DNA from: Bacteroidaceae bacterium
Lineage (GTDB): Bacteria; Bacteroidota; Bacteroidia; Bacteroidales; Bacteroidaceae
Direction: 5' to 3'
Assembly: GCA_017451695.1 (NCBI GenBank)
Contig: JAFTNW010000051.1
Location: 1 to 64,000, forward strand
Length of the DNA: 64,000 bases
Shown here: one piece after another, positions 35,405-44,006 of the stretch
Layout of the letters: each line of letters begins with the position of its first letter
Position numbering within the stretch: position 1 is the stretch's first letter
The notes under the pieces: model-generated
Told to the model about the DNA's origin: nothing
The model's database searches: none
The model's input: the letters and a program-made list of their open reading frames with translations, nothing else
Made by a program: the position numbers and the translations under genes

Positions 35405-36002
35405 CGTTTATATCGGTACCAAGCAACTCCTGCAACAGGGGCAAAAGGGTGTTTTTCACTATCTTATCATTCAAGCGATGTTCACCGCTGAACCAGCGGC
35501 AACGCTCCTCGCCATAGAGGCTTGCCATGAGGGGCTGGAAATGCACCACAGGGTCTTTATCGCCAAAGAGGCCTATCACCAGCTGTTTCTCCTGCTCGTT
35601 TATACCGGCAAACTGCTCTTTTTCCATCAGCTTGAAACGCTCCACCACAGCCTTGTCTATACGAAACTCCGTTGCGCCATCCTGTCGCTTGGAGGTATAT
35701 TTGTTGCGCCCCATCTTACCAAAGAGCAGGGAGCGGGACATCTCGAACGAGGGGTTTACCACCACGCGGGGCACGCCCCACAGCTGTTGCGTGTACATGC
35801 CGCCCATTGAGGTACCGACAACAATTTCGGGCTTTTCGCGCTCCACTATAGAGCGCAGCAGTTCCAATGCCTCAAAGGGATCGACAGGGAGGTCGGGAGC
35901 TATCACTTGCCAATGGGGCAGATGGTGGCGCAGCGCCATCACCGTTCCCGAACTGCCCGACGAGCCAAAGCCATGGACATACATCATTTTTCTTCTTTCC
36001 AT
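35385..36002 (-). CDS. YqiA/YcfP-type alpha/beta hydrolase (esterase)
   Basis: A 205-residue protein starting MERRKMMYVHGFGSSGSSGT, the HGF oxyanion motif. The nucleophile elbow GTSMGG (Ser) lies near residue 83 and a late His is in SGEHRL. Length and architecture fit the small YqiA esterases, which hydrolyse short acyl or thioester substrates. 12 nt downstream of trpB2, probably co-transcribed. No specific substrate can be named. Confidence 0.8.
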   Translation of the reverse strand: MERRKMMYVHGFGSSGSSGTVMALRHHLPHWQVIAPDLPVDPFEALELLRSIVEREKPEIVVGTSMGGMYTQQLWGVPRVVVNPSFEMSRSLLFGKMGRNKYTSKRQDGATEFRIDKAVVERFKLMEKEQFAGINEQEKQLVIGLFGDKDPVVHFQPLMASLYGEERCRWFSGEHRLNDKIVKNTLLPLLQELLGTDINETWQDY

Positions 36003-36014
36003 CGTGTATTTGTA

Positions 36015-37373
36015 TTATTCTATGAAAGAGCCTTTGAGGTTTTCTTCTATCTCCTCGTCGCTTATTGTGTGGTTACCGAGGCTGCCCGATATATATTGGT
36101 TGTACGAGGGCATATCCATGAGGCCGTGGCCCGAAAGAGCAAAAAGCAACACCTTCTCCTCGCCACTCTCCTTGCATTTGAGAGCCTCGTTGATGGTTGC
36201 GGCTATTGCATGGCACGACTCGGGAGCTGGTACAATGCCCTCGGTCTTTGCAAAGAGAAGGCCTGCCTTGAAGGAGTCAAGCTGGCTTATATCGGCAGCC
36301 TCCATAAGACCGTCTTTTAACAACTGCGACACAATGACACCGGCACCGTGGTAGCGCAAGCCGCCGGCGTGTATATTGGCCGGCTTGAATTTGTGGCCCA
36401 GCGAGAACATGGGCATCAAAGGTGTGTAGCCTGTTTCATCGCCAAAATCGTAGCAGAAACGGCCACGCGAGAGTTTGGGGCACGACTCGGGCTCGGCTGC
36501 CACAAAGCGTGTCTTTTTACCCTCCTTTATATTGTGGCGCATGAAAGGGAATGCAAGGCCCGAGAAGTTGGAGCCACCTCCAAAACAGGCTATTACCACA
36601 TCGGGGTACTCGCCTGCCATGGCCATCTGTTTCTCGGCCTCCAAGCCTATGATTGTCTGGTGCAGACTTACATGGCTCATAACAGAACCAAGAGCATACT
36701 TGCAGTTGGGGGTGGTCATTGCGAGCTCCACCGCCTCGCTGATGGCAGTGCCGAGCGAACCTTGATGGTTGGGCATCTGGGTGATTATGTCCTTGCCTGC
36801 ACGGGTGGACATCGATGGCGATGGTGTTACCTGCGCACCGAATGCCTGCATCACACTGCGGCGATAGGGTTTCTGCTCGTAGCTCAACTTCACCTGATAG
36901 ACGGCACACTCCACGCCAAACGCCTTGGCTGCGTATGAGAGGGCTGTGCCCCACTGCCCCGCACCTGTCTCGGTGGTTACATTGGTGGTACCCTCTATCT
37001 TGCAGTAATATGCTTGCGGAAGGGCCGAATTGAGTTTGTGGGAACCCACAGGGCTCACACTCTCGTTCTTGAAATATATGTGAGCAGGGGTGCCCAATGC
37101 CTCTTCGAGCGCATAGGCACGCACAAGGGGAGTGGATCGATAGTAGCGATACATTTCCTGCACCGGCTCGGGGATATCAATCCATGCATCGGTAAAGTTC
37201 AGTTCCTGCTTTGCCGCCTCCTTTGTGAGCAACTTCGACAGTTCCTCAACCGTTATCGGTTCGCGGGTTTTGGGGTTAAGCATAGGCTGCGGTTTGTTCA
37301 CCATATCGGCCTGTATGTTATACCACTGTGTGGGAATCTCGTTCTCTTGCAGAAAAAATCGTTTCTGTTTCAT
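36015..37373 (-). CDS. trpB: tryptophan synthase beta chain-like enzyme, TrpB2 type
   Basis: A 452-residue PLP enzyme that joins indole to serine (or analogues) to make tryptophan. The PLP Lys is Lys113 in VGSHKLNSA. The phosphate cup is GGGSNFSG and the ETGAGQWG stretch is kept. The N-terminal extension before the fold (QKRFFLQENEIPTQWYNI) is the hallmark of TrpB2, which is often encoded without trpA, as here. It may salvage free indole. I use the ATG at 37373. A longer frame to 37424 would run through the leader hairpin. Confidence 0.93.
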   Translation of the reverse strand: MKQKRFFLQENEIPTQWYNIQADMVNKPQPMLNPKTREPITVEELSKLLTKEAAKQELNFTDAWIDIPEPVQEMYRYYRSTPLVRAYALEEALGTPAHIYFKNESVSPVGSHKLNSALPQAYYCKIEGTTNVTTETGAGQWGTALSYAAKAFGVECAVYQVKLSYEQKPYRRSVMQAFGAQVTPSPSMSTRAGKDIITQMPNHQGSLGTAISEAVELAMTTPNCKYALGSVMSHVSLHQTIIGLEAEKQMAMAGEYPDVVIACFGGGSNFSGLAFPFMRHNIKEGKKTRFVAAEPESCPKLSRGRFCYDFGDETGYTPLMPMFSLGHKFKPANIHAGGLRYHGAGVIVSQLLKDGLMEAADISQLDSFKAGLLFAKTEGIVPAPESCHAIAATINEALKCKESGEEKVLLFALSGHGLMDMPSYNQYISGSLGNHTISDEEIEENLKGSFIE

Positions 37374-37399
37374 AATTGTATCTTTTTTATTTGTATGTT

Positions 37400-37462
37400 C
37401 TATAATAAAACAAGAAAGGACCAACCCTGTGAGGCCGGTCCTTGTATTTTATAAACTTGCAT
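37400..37462 (-). promoter_or_regulatory. candidate leader of trpB2 with hairpin and 20-codon frame
   Basis: On the minus strand an 11-bp stem (two G-T pairs) with 6-nt loop at 37416-37443 is followed by TCTTGTTTTATTA, like an intrinsic terminator. A small frame from the ATG at 37462 to a TAG at 37400 encodes 20 residues with one Trp codon inside the 3' arm. This would suit transcription attenuation by Trp supply. It could equally be the terminator of upstream porT. Undecided. Confidence 0.45.
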
Positions 37463-37623
37463 GTTTACAGATACACGCGACTAACGCTCACGAGTGTTTC
37501 CCCGGGATGCGCCACCACCAATATCTGTTTACATTGCTTGCCATAACTATTATCATTCTCTTGGTTGCGAAGATATACATATTTTTTCTCCCTGCAAATA
37601 TTTCTTCTGCTTTTTGCAAGGAA

Positions 37624-38331
37624 TTATTCAAAATAGAACGATAGGATTATCATCTTGGACACTATCTTATCCACCGATTGTGTGAATTTCAGATTATTCT
37701 CGTCGAGAAGGTCCTTGCGGTCTTTATCGAGCACATCGACAAGGCTGAACGCGAATTTCAGCTCGGGAATCAGTTTGAAGAAGGGAAGGTAGAAATCGCA
37801 ACCGAAGCCCACCTCGAACATACAATCGAATTTTTTGAACAATATCGGGCGTTGTTTCTTCACTGTGAGGTTCATCATTGGAGCTATACCGGCTGTCAGG
37901 TAAGGGCGGTAGTTATTGAACCTCTCGGCAGAGTATTTTACATGCAACGGCATTGCCAGATAGGTGGTTTTTACCTGCTGGCGCTCCTTGTTGCCACTGT
38001 TCTGCTCGCGGAAATTAATGGTGTTCTGCCCAAAATGGAGTGTGGGCAAGGCGCGCAAGGAAAAATGTGTGCTCAAACGCCAATCGGCAAGCACGCCCAC
38101 GGTGAAACCCGGATTATAGCTTGCAATATCGGCAAACCACTGCTCGCCCGTGGCTGTAACAAAGCCGTTGTTCATAAACTCCATATCCTGCATGTGGGCA
38201 CCCACAAAGAAACCGTAGTGCAAGCGGCGATAATCGATATATGGTTTATTCTGCACCTTGCGCTCCTGTGCAAACGGAGCAAGCGGGAGCACAAACAAAA
38301 GCAATATGTATATGATTCTCTTCATTGACAT
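37624..38331 (-). CDS. porT: T9SS outer-membrane beta-barrel protein PorT
   Basis: A 235-residue outer-membrane barrel with a signal peptide (about 22 residues, ending PFAQ). The mature N-terminus KPYIDYRRLHYGFFVGAHMQD is the PorT signature. The rest alternates as amphipathic strands and ends in Phe (FYFE), typical of outer-membrane barrels. PorT is required for type IX secretion in Porphyromonas. The start could also be the ATG two codons in (38325). It lies upstream of trpB2. Confidence 0.88.
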   Translation of the reverse strand: MSMKRIIYILLLFVLPLAPFAQERKVQNKPYIDYRRLHYGFFVGAHMQDMEFMNNGFVTATGEQWFADIASYNPGFTVGVLADWRLSTHFSLRALPTLHFGQNTINFREQNSGNKERQQVKTTYLAMPLHVKYSAERFNNYRPYLTAGIAPMMNLTVKKQRPILFKKFDCMFEVGFGCDFYLPFFKLIPELKFAFSLVDVLDKDRKDLLDENNLKFTQSVDKIVSKMIILSFYFE

Positions 38332-38397
38332 CGGGTAAAATATAATGCTGCTTATTATCTTAAACTATAACGTATATTATAGGCTTATATTGCAGTG

Positions 38398-38425
38398 CGA
38401 AGTTAAAAAAAGAGAGAATATCAAA
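38398..38425 (-). promoter_or_regulatory. promoter of porT
   Basis: On the minus strand TTTG at 38422-38425 and TAACTTCG at 38398-38405, with a 16-nt spacer. The start codon follows about 67 nt downstream. Confidence 0.55.
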
Positions 38426-38460
38426 TTGTAAAAATATGTTAAATTTACAGTTTCATGGAG

Positions 38461-38487
38461 TTGATATTGCAAAAAGCAGTATCTTCG
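38461..38487 (+). promoter_or_regulatory. promoter of the ferredoxin gene
   Basis: TTG at 38461-38463 and TATCTTCG at 38480-38487, 33 nt upstream of the ATG at 38521. Confidence 0.6.
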
Positions 38488-38520
38488 CTATCGGATAATA
38501 CAAATTTAATATTTACAATT

Positions 38521-38688
38521 ATGGCTTACGTTATTTCAGATGACTGCGTTGCTTGCGGTACATGTATCGACGAGTGTCCTCAGGGTGCAATTTCAGAGGG
38601 TGAGAAATATTCTATCAACCCCGATATGTGCATTGATTGCGGTTCTTGCGCAAGTGTTTGTCCTTCAGAGGCTATTCACGAGGGTTAA
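38521..38688 (+). CDS. 2[4Fe-4S] ferredoxin
   Basis: A 55-residue electron carrier of the clostridial type with two cysteine clusters: CVACGTCIDECPQGAI and CIDCGSCASVCPSEAI. Usual length and spacing. It feeds low-potential electrons to anaerobic enzymes, fitting an anaerobe with rubrerythrin and class I fumarase nearby. Monocistronic, with strong promoter and terminator. Confidence 0.97.
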   Translation: MAYVISDDCVACGTCIDECPQGAISEGEKYSINPDMCIDCGSCASVCPSEAIHEG

Positions 38689-38707
38689 TCAACGCTGACA
38701 AAGATTT

Positions 38708-38741
38708 AAAAAAAGCCTGCCCAATGGGGGCAGGCTTTTTT
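38708..38741 (+). terminator. intrinsic terminator of the ferredoxin gene
   Basis: An 8-bp GC-rich stem flanked by A7 and T6, with a 5-nt loop, 20 nt after the ferredoxin stop. Confidence 0.9.
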
Positions 38742-38759
38742 CAAACTCACACAAAAGCC

Positions 38760-38852
38760 ATGAAATTACTCATTCACATAATACTGAAATCGCTGCTCCT
38801 CACCATTATAGGTGTGGCCGCCTACCTTATATTCATAAACTTTATTGCGTAA
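38760..38852 (+). CDS. possible 30-residue membrane peptide
   Basis: ATG to TAA encodes 30 residues with two Lys near the start and one hydrophobic helix (LLLTIIGVAAYLIFINFI). It follows the ferredoxin terminator by 18 nt and has no promoter of its own that I can see. It may be a real small membrane protein or chance. Supported only by its composition. Confidence 0.35.
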   Translation: MKLLIHIILKSLLLTIIGVAAYLIFINFIA

Positions 38853-38942
38853 AAGCAATTGCTTGCCGTTTCATTTGAAACAAGTTAATCGACAACAAGA
38901 TTGTTGCAAGCATATAGCATTAAAACAATAGCTAAACAGCCA

Positions 38943-38988
38943 ATATAAAAACAGATGCAACCTCATGAGGTTGCATCTGTTTTTATAT
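38943..38988. terminator. bidirectional terminator palindrome
   Basis: A perfect 46-bp palindrome between the plus-strand small frame and the 3' end of rubrerythrin on the minus strand, with T runs on both sides. It probably ends the rubrerythrin transcript. Confidence 0.8.
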
Positions 38989-39056
38989 ACAAGTAGGGTT
39001 ATTACCCAACAATACCTTCTTGGCTGTTGCTGAATAGACAACACCAATCGCTTTTA

Positions 39057-39596
39057 TTAATAGTTCTCGGGCTTAATCTGGAAGTATGCTTTGGGATGAG
39101 CGCATACGGGGCACATCTCGGGAGCCATCTTGCCAAAGTGCAAATGACCGCAGTTGCGGCACTGCCATATGCAATCGTTGTCGCGGCTGAACACCACGCC
39201 ACCCTGCACGTTCTGCAAGAGTTTCTTGTAACGCGCCTCGTGAGCAGCCTCAACCTTTGCTACCATTTCAAACATTGCTGCAATTTCCACAAAACCCTCC
39301 TCGCGAGCCTCTTTTGCCATTGTGGGATACATATCGGTCCACTCGTAGTTCTCGCCTGCGGCTGCATCTACAAGGTTCTCGGCTGTACCCTCGATGCCGT
39401 GTACCAATTTGAACCACAATTTTGCATGCTCTTTCTCTTGGTCGGCTGTCTCCTGGAAGATAGCTGCTATCTGCTCAAAACCATCTTTCTTTGCTTTGCT
39501 TGCGTAATATGTGTATTTATTACGTGCCTGGCTCTCACCTGCGAACGCTGCCCACAAGTTAGCCTCGGTCTTTGTTCCTTTTAATGATTTGTCCAT
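39057..39596 (-). CDS. rbr: rubrerythrin
   Basis: A 179-residue non-haem iron peroxidase. The four-helix diiron domain shows the Glu ligands in [25 protein letters not shown] and EAAHEARY. The C-terminal rubredoxin knuckle has CRNCG and CPVCAHP. It reduces hydrogen peroxide, protecting an anaerobe against oxygen. The size is typical (about 190). Single gene. Confidence 0.96.
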   Translation of the reverse strand: MDKSLKGTKTEANLWAAFAGESQARNKYTYYASKAKKDGFEQIAAIFQETADQEKEHAKLWFKLVHGIEGTAENLVDAAAGENYEWTDMYPTMAKEAREEGFVEIAAMFEMVAKVEAAHEARYKKLLQNVQGGVVFSRDNDCIWQCRNCGHLHFGKMAPEMCPVCAHPKAYFQIKPENY

Positions 39597-39694
39597 AATC
39601 TTTAATTGTTAAATTGTTTATCCGTTGCAATTATCGCACTTTTTGGGGACAACTGCAATAGTTAATGTTAAAAAATACCTTAATTTTTCTTATT

Positions 39695-41338
39695 TTATTT
39701 GCAACCGGCGCAGCGAGGCTTAATCTGCTTGAAGAAATCGTTGCCCTTGTCATCTACCAAGATGAATGCGGGGAAGTCCTCGACCTCTATTTTCCATATA
39801 GCCTCCATGCCAAGCTCGGGATACTCCACACACTCGATGCTCTTGATGTTGTTCTGTGCGAGGATGGCTGCAGGACCACCTATTGAGCCCAGATAGAAAC
39901 CACCATGTTTTTTACAAGCATCGGTTACCTGCTGGCTGCGGTTACCCTTGGCAAGCATAATCATTGAGCCACCATTCTCCTGGAACAAATCGACGTATGA
40001 GTCCATGCGGCCTGCAGTGGTGGGACCCATTGAGCCGCAAGGCATGCCTGCGGGGGTCTTTGCGGGGCCTGCATAGTAGATTGGGTGGTCCTTGATATAC
40101 TGAGGAAGGCCCTCGCCACGGTCTATGCGCTCTTTGAGCTTTGCATGGGCAATGTCGCGGCCCACGATTATTGTGCCGTTGAGCGATAGGCGGGTAGCAA
40201 TGGGGTATTGCGACAGCTGTGCGCAAACCTCTTTCATGGGGCGGTTGAGATCTACACGAACAATATCTCCCTCACCTGCATTACGCAACTCCTCGGGGAT
40301 GAGTGTGGCAGGCTGGTCGTCGAGTTTCTCAATCCATATACCATCTTTGTTTATCTTTGCTTTTATGTTGCGGTCGGCAGAACAGCTTACACCCATACCA
40401 ACGGGGCAGCTTGCACCATGGCGGGGCAGACGTACCACGCGAATGTCGTGAGCAAGGTATTTACCACCGAACTGCGCACCGAGGCCTATGCGGTGAGCCT
40501 CGTCGAGCAACTGTTTCTCGAGCTCGATATCGCGGAAGGCACGACCTGTTTCATCACCCGTGGTGGGCAGATTATCGTAGAAGTGGGTTGATGCCAACTT
40601 AACGGTGAGCAAGTTTTTCTCGGCCGATGTACCACCTATCACAAATGCTATGTGATAAGGGGGGCAGGCCGCGGTACCCAAGCTCTTCATCTTCTCTACA
40701 AGGAAGGGTACGAGTGTAGCGGGGTTCAAAAGAGCCTTTGTCTCTTGATAGAGGTATGTTTTGTTGGCAGAGCCACCGCCCTTTGTTACCATGAGGAAAC
40801 GATACTCCATGCCCTCGGTTGCCTCCAAATCTATCTGTGCAGGGAGGTTGCAACGTGTGTTCACCTCGTCGTACATATTAAGAGGGGCATTCTGGCTGTA
40901 ACGCAGGTTCTCTTGTGTGTATGTGTCATATACACCGCGTGCAAGAGCCTCCTCGTCGCAGAAACCGGTCCACACCTGCTGGCCCTTCTCGCCATGGATG
41001 ATAGCTGTACCTGTATCCTGGCACAGAGGCAACTGACCTTTGCAAGCAACCTCGGCGTTGCGCAAGAATGTGAGTGCCACATATTTATCGTTCTCACTCG
41101 CCTCGGGGTCGGTGAGGATTTTTGCCACTTGCTCGTTGTGAGAGCGACGGAGCATGAACGACACATCGCGGAAAGCTGTGCGCGACATCAAGGTCAATGC
41201 CTCGGGGGTTACTTTAAGCATGGGTTTACCTTCGAACTCACCTACCGACACACCTTCTTTTGAGAGAAGGTAGTACTCTGTGGTGTCCTTGCCCTGCTGG
41301 AACATGTGGGCATACTTAAATTCGGGAATTGCTGCCAT
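39695..41338 (-). CDS. fumA: fumarate hydratase, class I (Fe-S)
   Basis: A 547-residue [4Fe-4S] enzyme interconverting fumarate and malate, used in the reductive branch that makes succinate in Bacteroidales. N-terminal alpha-subunit features include CQDTGTAI (a cluster Cys) and [11 protein letters not shown]-terminal beta-subunit features include [20 protein letters not shown] and KPRCAGCK at the very end. Both subunits are fused, as in FumA/FumB. The ATG at 41338 was chosen over 41386, because it gives the usual N-terminus ([12 protein letters not shown]). Confidence 0.95.
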   Translation of the reverse strand: MAAIPEFKYAHMFQQGKDTTEYYLLSKEGVSVGEFEGKPMLKVTPEALTLMSRTAFRDVSFMLRRSHNEQVAKILTDPEASENDKYVALTFLRNAEVACKGQLPLCQDTGTAIIHGEKGQQVWTGFCDEEALARGVYDTYTQENLRYSQNAPLNMYDEVNTRCNLPAQIDLEATEGMEYRFLMVTKGGGSANKTYLYQETKALLNPATLVPFLVEKMKSLGTAACPPYHIAFVIGGTSAEKNLLTVKLASTHFYDNLPTTGDETGRAFRDIELEKQLLDEAHRIGLGAQFGGKYLAHDIRVVRLPRHGASCPVGMGVSCSADRNIKAKINKDGIWIEKLDDQPATLIPEELRNAGEGDIVRVDLNRPMKEVCAQLSQYPIATRLSLNGTIIVGRDIAHAKLKERIDRGEGLPQYIKDHPIYYAGPAKTPAGMPCGSMGPTTAGRMDSYVDLFQENGGSMIMLAKGNRSQQVTDACKKHGGFYLGSIGGPAAILAQNNIKSIECVEYPELGMEAIWKIEVEDFPAFILVDDKGNDFFKQIKPRCAGCK

Positions 41339-41405
41339 AGTTTTTGATTTTATGTTTAACAAATTATTATTTCTTACTCTTTCCACTGCTGTCTCGTATG
41401 AGATT

Positions 41406-41478
41406 TGTCATTCCGAACCTTGTGTGAGGAATCTGAAACAGATAAGATTGAGATATCTCACATTCGTTCGATATGACA
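41406..41478. repeat. imperfect inverted repeat, MITE/REP-like element
   Basis: Arms of about 28 nt (TGTCATTCCGAAC..., and TGTCATATCGAACG... on the other strand) separated by about 16 nt, in the gap between hflX and fumA. The arms are roughly 70% matched. The GTCATTCCGA core with GAGGAATCT is a form I have seen in dispersed intergenic repeats. The rest of this 189-bp gap (41339-41527) holds only the fumA leader. Confidence 0.5.
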
Positions 41479-41527
41479 TTGCTTTTAACCTCGCAATTAT
41501 GAAACAACAGCTATATTTTTATAATTA

Positions 41528-42790
41528 TCACTCTTTCCACTGCTCCTCGTCGTATGTTTGATAGAGGAAATCGTTATATGGGTATTTTTGAACATGCAAC
41601 TCGCACACTCGTTTGTATATTATATCTTTAAGGTCGTCGATGTTGCTGCGCTCGCGTGCCGATATGAAGATGCAGTTATCGGCCAGCTTGGAGAGCCACG
41701 ATGCCTTTAACTCGTCGAGGCTGATGTTCTCGCGGGTTTTGGGTGTGAGGTCGTCGGGCTCCTTCTCCACATAGGTAAATGCGTCTATCTTGTTAAAGAC
41801 AACCATCATGGGCTTGTCGCCGCAGTTGAGGTCGGCAAGTGTTTTGTTTACAACGGCTATCTGGTCCTCGAACTCGGGGTGCGAGATATCCACCACGTGC
41901 AGGAGCAAATCGGCCTCGCGCACCTCGTCGAGGGTGGATTTGAACGACTCCACAAGGTCGGTGGGGAGCTTGCGTATGAAACCGACGGTATCGGACAAAA
42001 GGAACGGGAGGTTCTCTATTATCACTTTGCGCACCGTGGTGTCGAGCGTTGCAAAGAGTTTGTTCTCGGCAAATACCTCACTCTTGGCAAGCAGATTCAT
42101 GAGGGTGGATTTTCCCACGTTGGTGTAGCCCACAAGCGCCACACGAATGAGACGGCCGCGGTTCTTGCGTTGGATGGACTTCTGGCGGTCTATCTGCGCA
42201 AGCTGCTCTTTGAGCAACGACATACGCCCGAGGATTATACGGCGGTCCATCTCGAGCTGTGTTTCACCCGGGCCACGGAGGCCTACGCTGCCACCCTTGC
42301 CACTACCCGAACCGCCACCCTGGCGTTCCAAGTGTGTCCACAGGCGTTGCAAGCGAGGGAGCATATATTTATACTGCGCCAGCTCCACCTGCACCTTGGC
42401 ATGGGCTGTCTGCGCACGCATGGCGAAGATATCAAGAATGAGCGATGTGCGGTCGAGTATCTTTATTTTAAGTTCCTTTTCAATGTTACGCAACTGCTTT
42501 GCCGAGAGTTCGTCGTCGAAGATTACCATGCCGATTTCGTCGTCGGTATCCCTGCGCATCTCCACATATTCGGCTATTTCAATGAGCTTGCCACTGCCCA
42601 CATAGGTTGCAGAATGGGGATGCTCCAAGCGTTGCGTAAAGCGTTTAACCACCTCGGCACCTGCTGTTTGAGCAAGGAATTCAAGCTCGTCGAGGTACTC
42701 ATTGGTCTTACGCTCGTTCTGTGTGGATGTTATAAGGCCAACAAGAACGGCGGTCTCCTTTTTGGTGGTGGATATTACAAATTCTTTCAT
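41528..42790 (-). CDS. hflX: ribosome-associated GTPase HflX
   Basis: A 420-residue GTPase that splits stalled 70S ribosomes. It has the N-terminal HflX domain, a glycine-rich linker (GGGSGSGKGGSVGLRGPGET), then G1 GYTNVGKST, G3 DTVGFIRKLP and G4 NKID. The start at the ATG 42790 is supported by a promoter 22 nt upstream. Confidence 0.95.
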   Translation of the reverse strand: MKEFVISTTKKETAVLVGLITSTQNERKTNEYLDELEFLAQTAGAEVVKRFTQRLEHPHSATYVGSGKLIEIAEYVEMRRDTDDEIGMVIFDDELSAKQLRNIEKELKIKILDRTSLILDIFAMRAQTAHAKVQVELAQYKYMLPRLQRLWTHLERQGGGSGSGKGGSVGLRGPGETQLEMDRRIILGRMSLLKEQLAQIDRQKSIQRKNRGRLIRVALVGYTNVGKSTLMNLLAKSEVFAENKLFATLDTTVRKVIIENLPFLLSDTVGFIRKLPTDLVESFKSTLDEVREADLLLHVVDISHPEFEDQIAVVNKTLADLNCGDKPMMVVFNKIDAFTYVEKEPDDLTPKTRENISLDELKASWLSKLADNCIFISARERSNIDDLKDIIYKRVCELHVQKYPYNDFLYQTYDEEQWKE

Positions 42791-42812
42791 TAACTATATA
42801 ATGTTTACTATG

Positions 42813-42820
42813 CGAAGATA
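42813..42820 (-). promoter_or_regulatory. -7 promoter element of hflX
   Basis: Minus-strand TATCTTCG in the gap between dprA and hflX, 22 nt upstream of the start codon. Confidence 0.5.
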
Positions 42821-42878
42821 GTTATAATTTTTAAGATTTTAACATTGTGCGATGCCGAAACCCGATATTGAAGGAATA

Positions 42879-44006
42879 TTATACGATAGAGCGATAACAT
42901 CCGCCTGCAACGGCCTTTACATACCCCTTCATCTCCATATCGAAAAGTAGCGGCATGAGCACGTTCACAGGCATATCGGCATGCACCACCAACTGGTTCA
43001 CCTGCAAACCGTCGGGAGCAGACTGCAACAGATTCATCACAACCTCCTCCTGCGGGGTAAATTCGGGGAATATTTCTGTTTGATGAGCCTTCTTTGCTTT
43101 GTCTGTGCTCCAATTCATAGCCTCAACGAAATCGTATGCCGAGGTTATGAGGGCTGCACGGTTGCGTGCCACAAGTTCGTTGCATCCGCATGAGTATTGG
43201 TCGCTTACACGCCCGGGGAAGGCAAAACAATCGCGCGAGTAGCCCTGTGCCATGGAGGCTGTGATGAGCGAGCCACCCTTTGATGCCGACTCTATAACCA
43301 CCGTTGCATCGGCCATACCTGCAACTATTCTGTTGCGCTGGACAAAGAATTGCGGGAATGGGTTTGTTTCGCTCATAAATTCTGTGAGCAACCCGCCACT
43401 CTGCTCTATCATGCTTTTGGCAACGGAGCGGTGGGTATGCGGATATATCATATCAAGCCCATGCGCAAGCACTCCCACGGTGGGCAGGCCTGCTTCCAAT
43501 GCTGCACGATGGGCACAAATATCAATGCCATAGGCAAGGCCGCTCACAACGAGCGTATCGGGCAGCATACGAGCAAGATCTATCACGAAATTACGGCACA
43601 ACCCCTTGCCATACTCCGTTGCATGGCGCGTGCCCACAATTGAAACGATGTGTTTTGCGTTAAAAGGAATATCGCCCAAGGAGTAAAGTGCTATTGGAGC
43701 ATCGCAACACTCCAACAAGCGCGCGGGGTAGTCGCTGTCGTTAAGGCAGGTGAGTTTTATACCCTTGGAGCAGACAAAATCCATTTCGCGCTTTGCACGC
43801 TCCATAATCTCGGGGGCACGCAATGCCTCGACAAGCGTGGGGGATATTCCGGGAAGGATATCGTTTATATATTGCAGATTGTCGAACAGTTCCGTTGCAC
43901 TGCCCGCCACATCCATTATTTGACGAAGAAGAGCAGGATTGTGCACCTGCACCCTCGAAAGGGCGAGTACACAAACCTGCTCGTTTATGGTGGTAGGGAA
44001 TGACAC
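42879..44006 (-). CDS. dprA: DNA processing protein DprA/Smf
   Basis: A 375-residue protein that loads RecA on incoming single-stranded DNA during transformation. The central Rossmann-like domain is clear (IVSIVGTRHATEYG, VVSGLAYGIDICAH, FPQFFVQRNRIVAG, SLITASMAQGYSR), and a C-terminal winged-helix domain follows (about 300-375). It starts with GTG at 44006, sharing one base with the stop of the upstream TPR lipoprotein gene (TAGTG), so the two are translationally coupled. Confidence 0.94.
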   Translation of the reverse strand: MSFPTTINEQVCVLALSRVQVHNPALLRQIMDVAGSATELFDNLQYINDILPGISPTLVEALRAPEIMERAKREMDFVCSKGIKLTCLNDSDYPARLLECCDAPIALYSLGDIPFNAKHIVSIVGTRHATEYGKGLCRNFVIDLARMLPDTLVVSGLAYGIDICAHRAALEAGLPTVGVLAHGLDMIYPHTHRSVAKSMIEQSGGLLTEFMSETNPFPQFFVQRNRIVAGMADATVVIESASKGGSLITASMAQGYSRDCFAFPGRVSDQYSCGCNELVARNRAALITSAYDFVEAMNWSTDKAKKAHQTEIFPEFTPQEEVVMNLLQSAPDGLQVNQLVVHADMPVNVLMPLLFDMEMKGYVKAVAGGCYRSIV

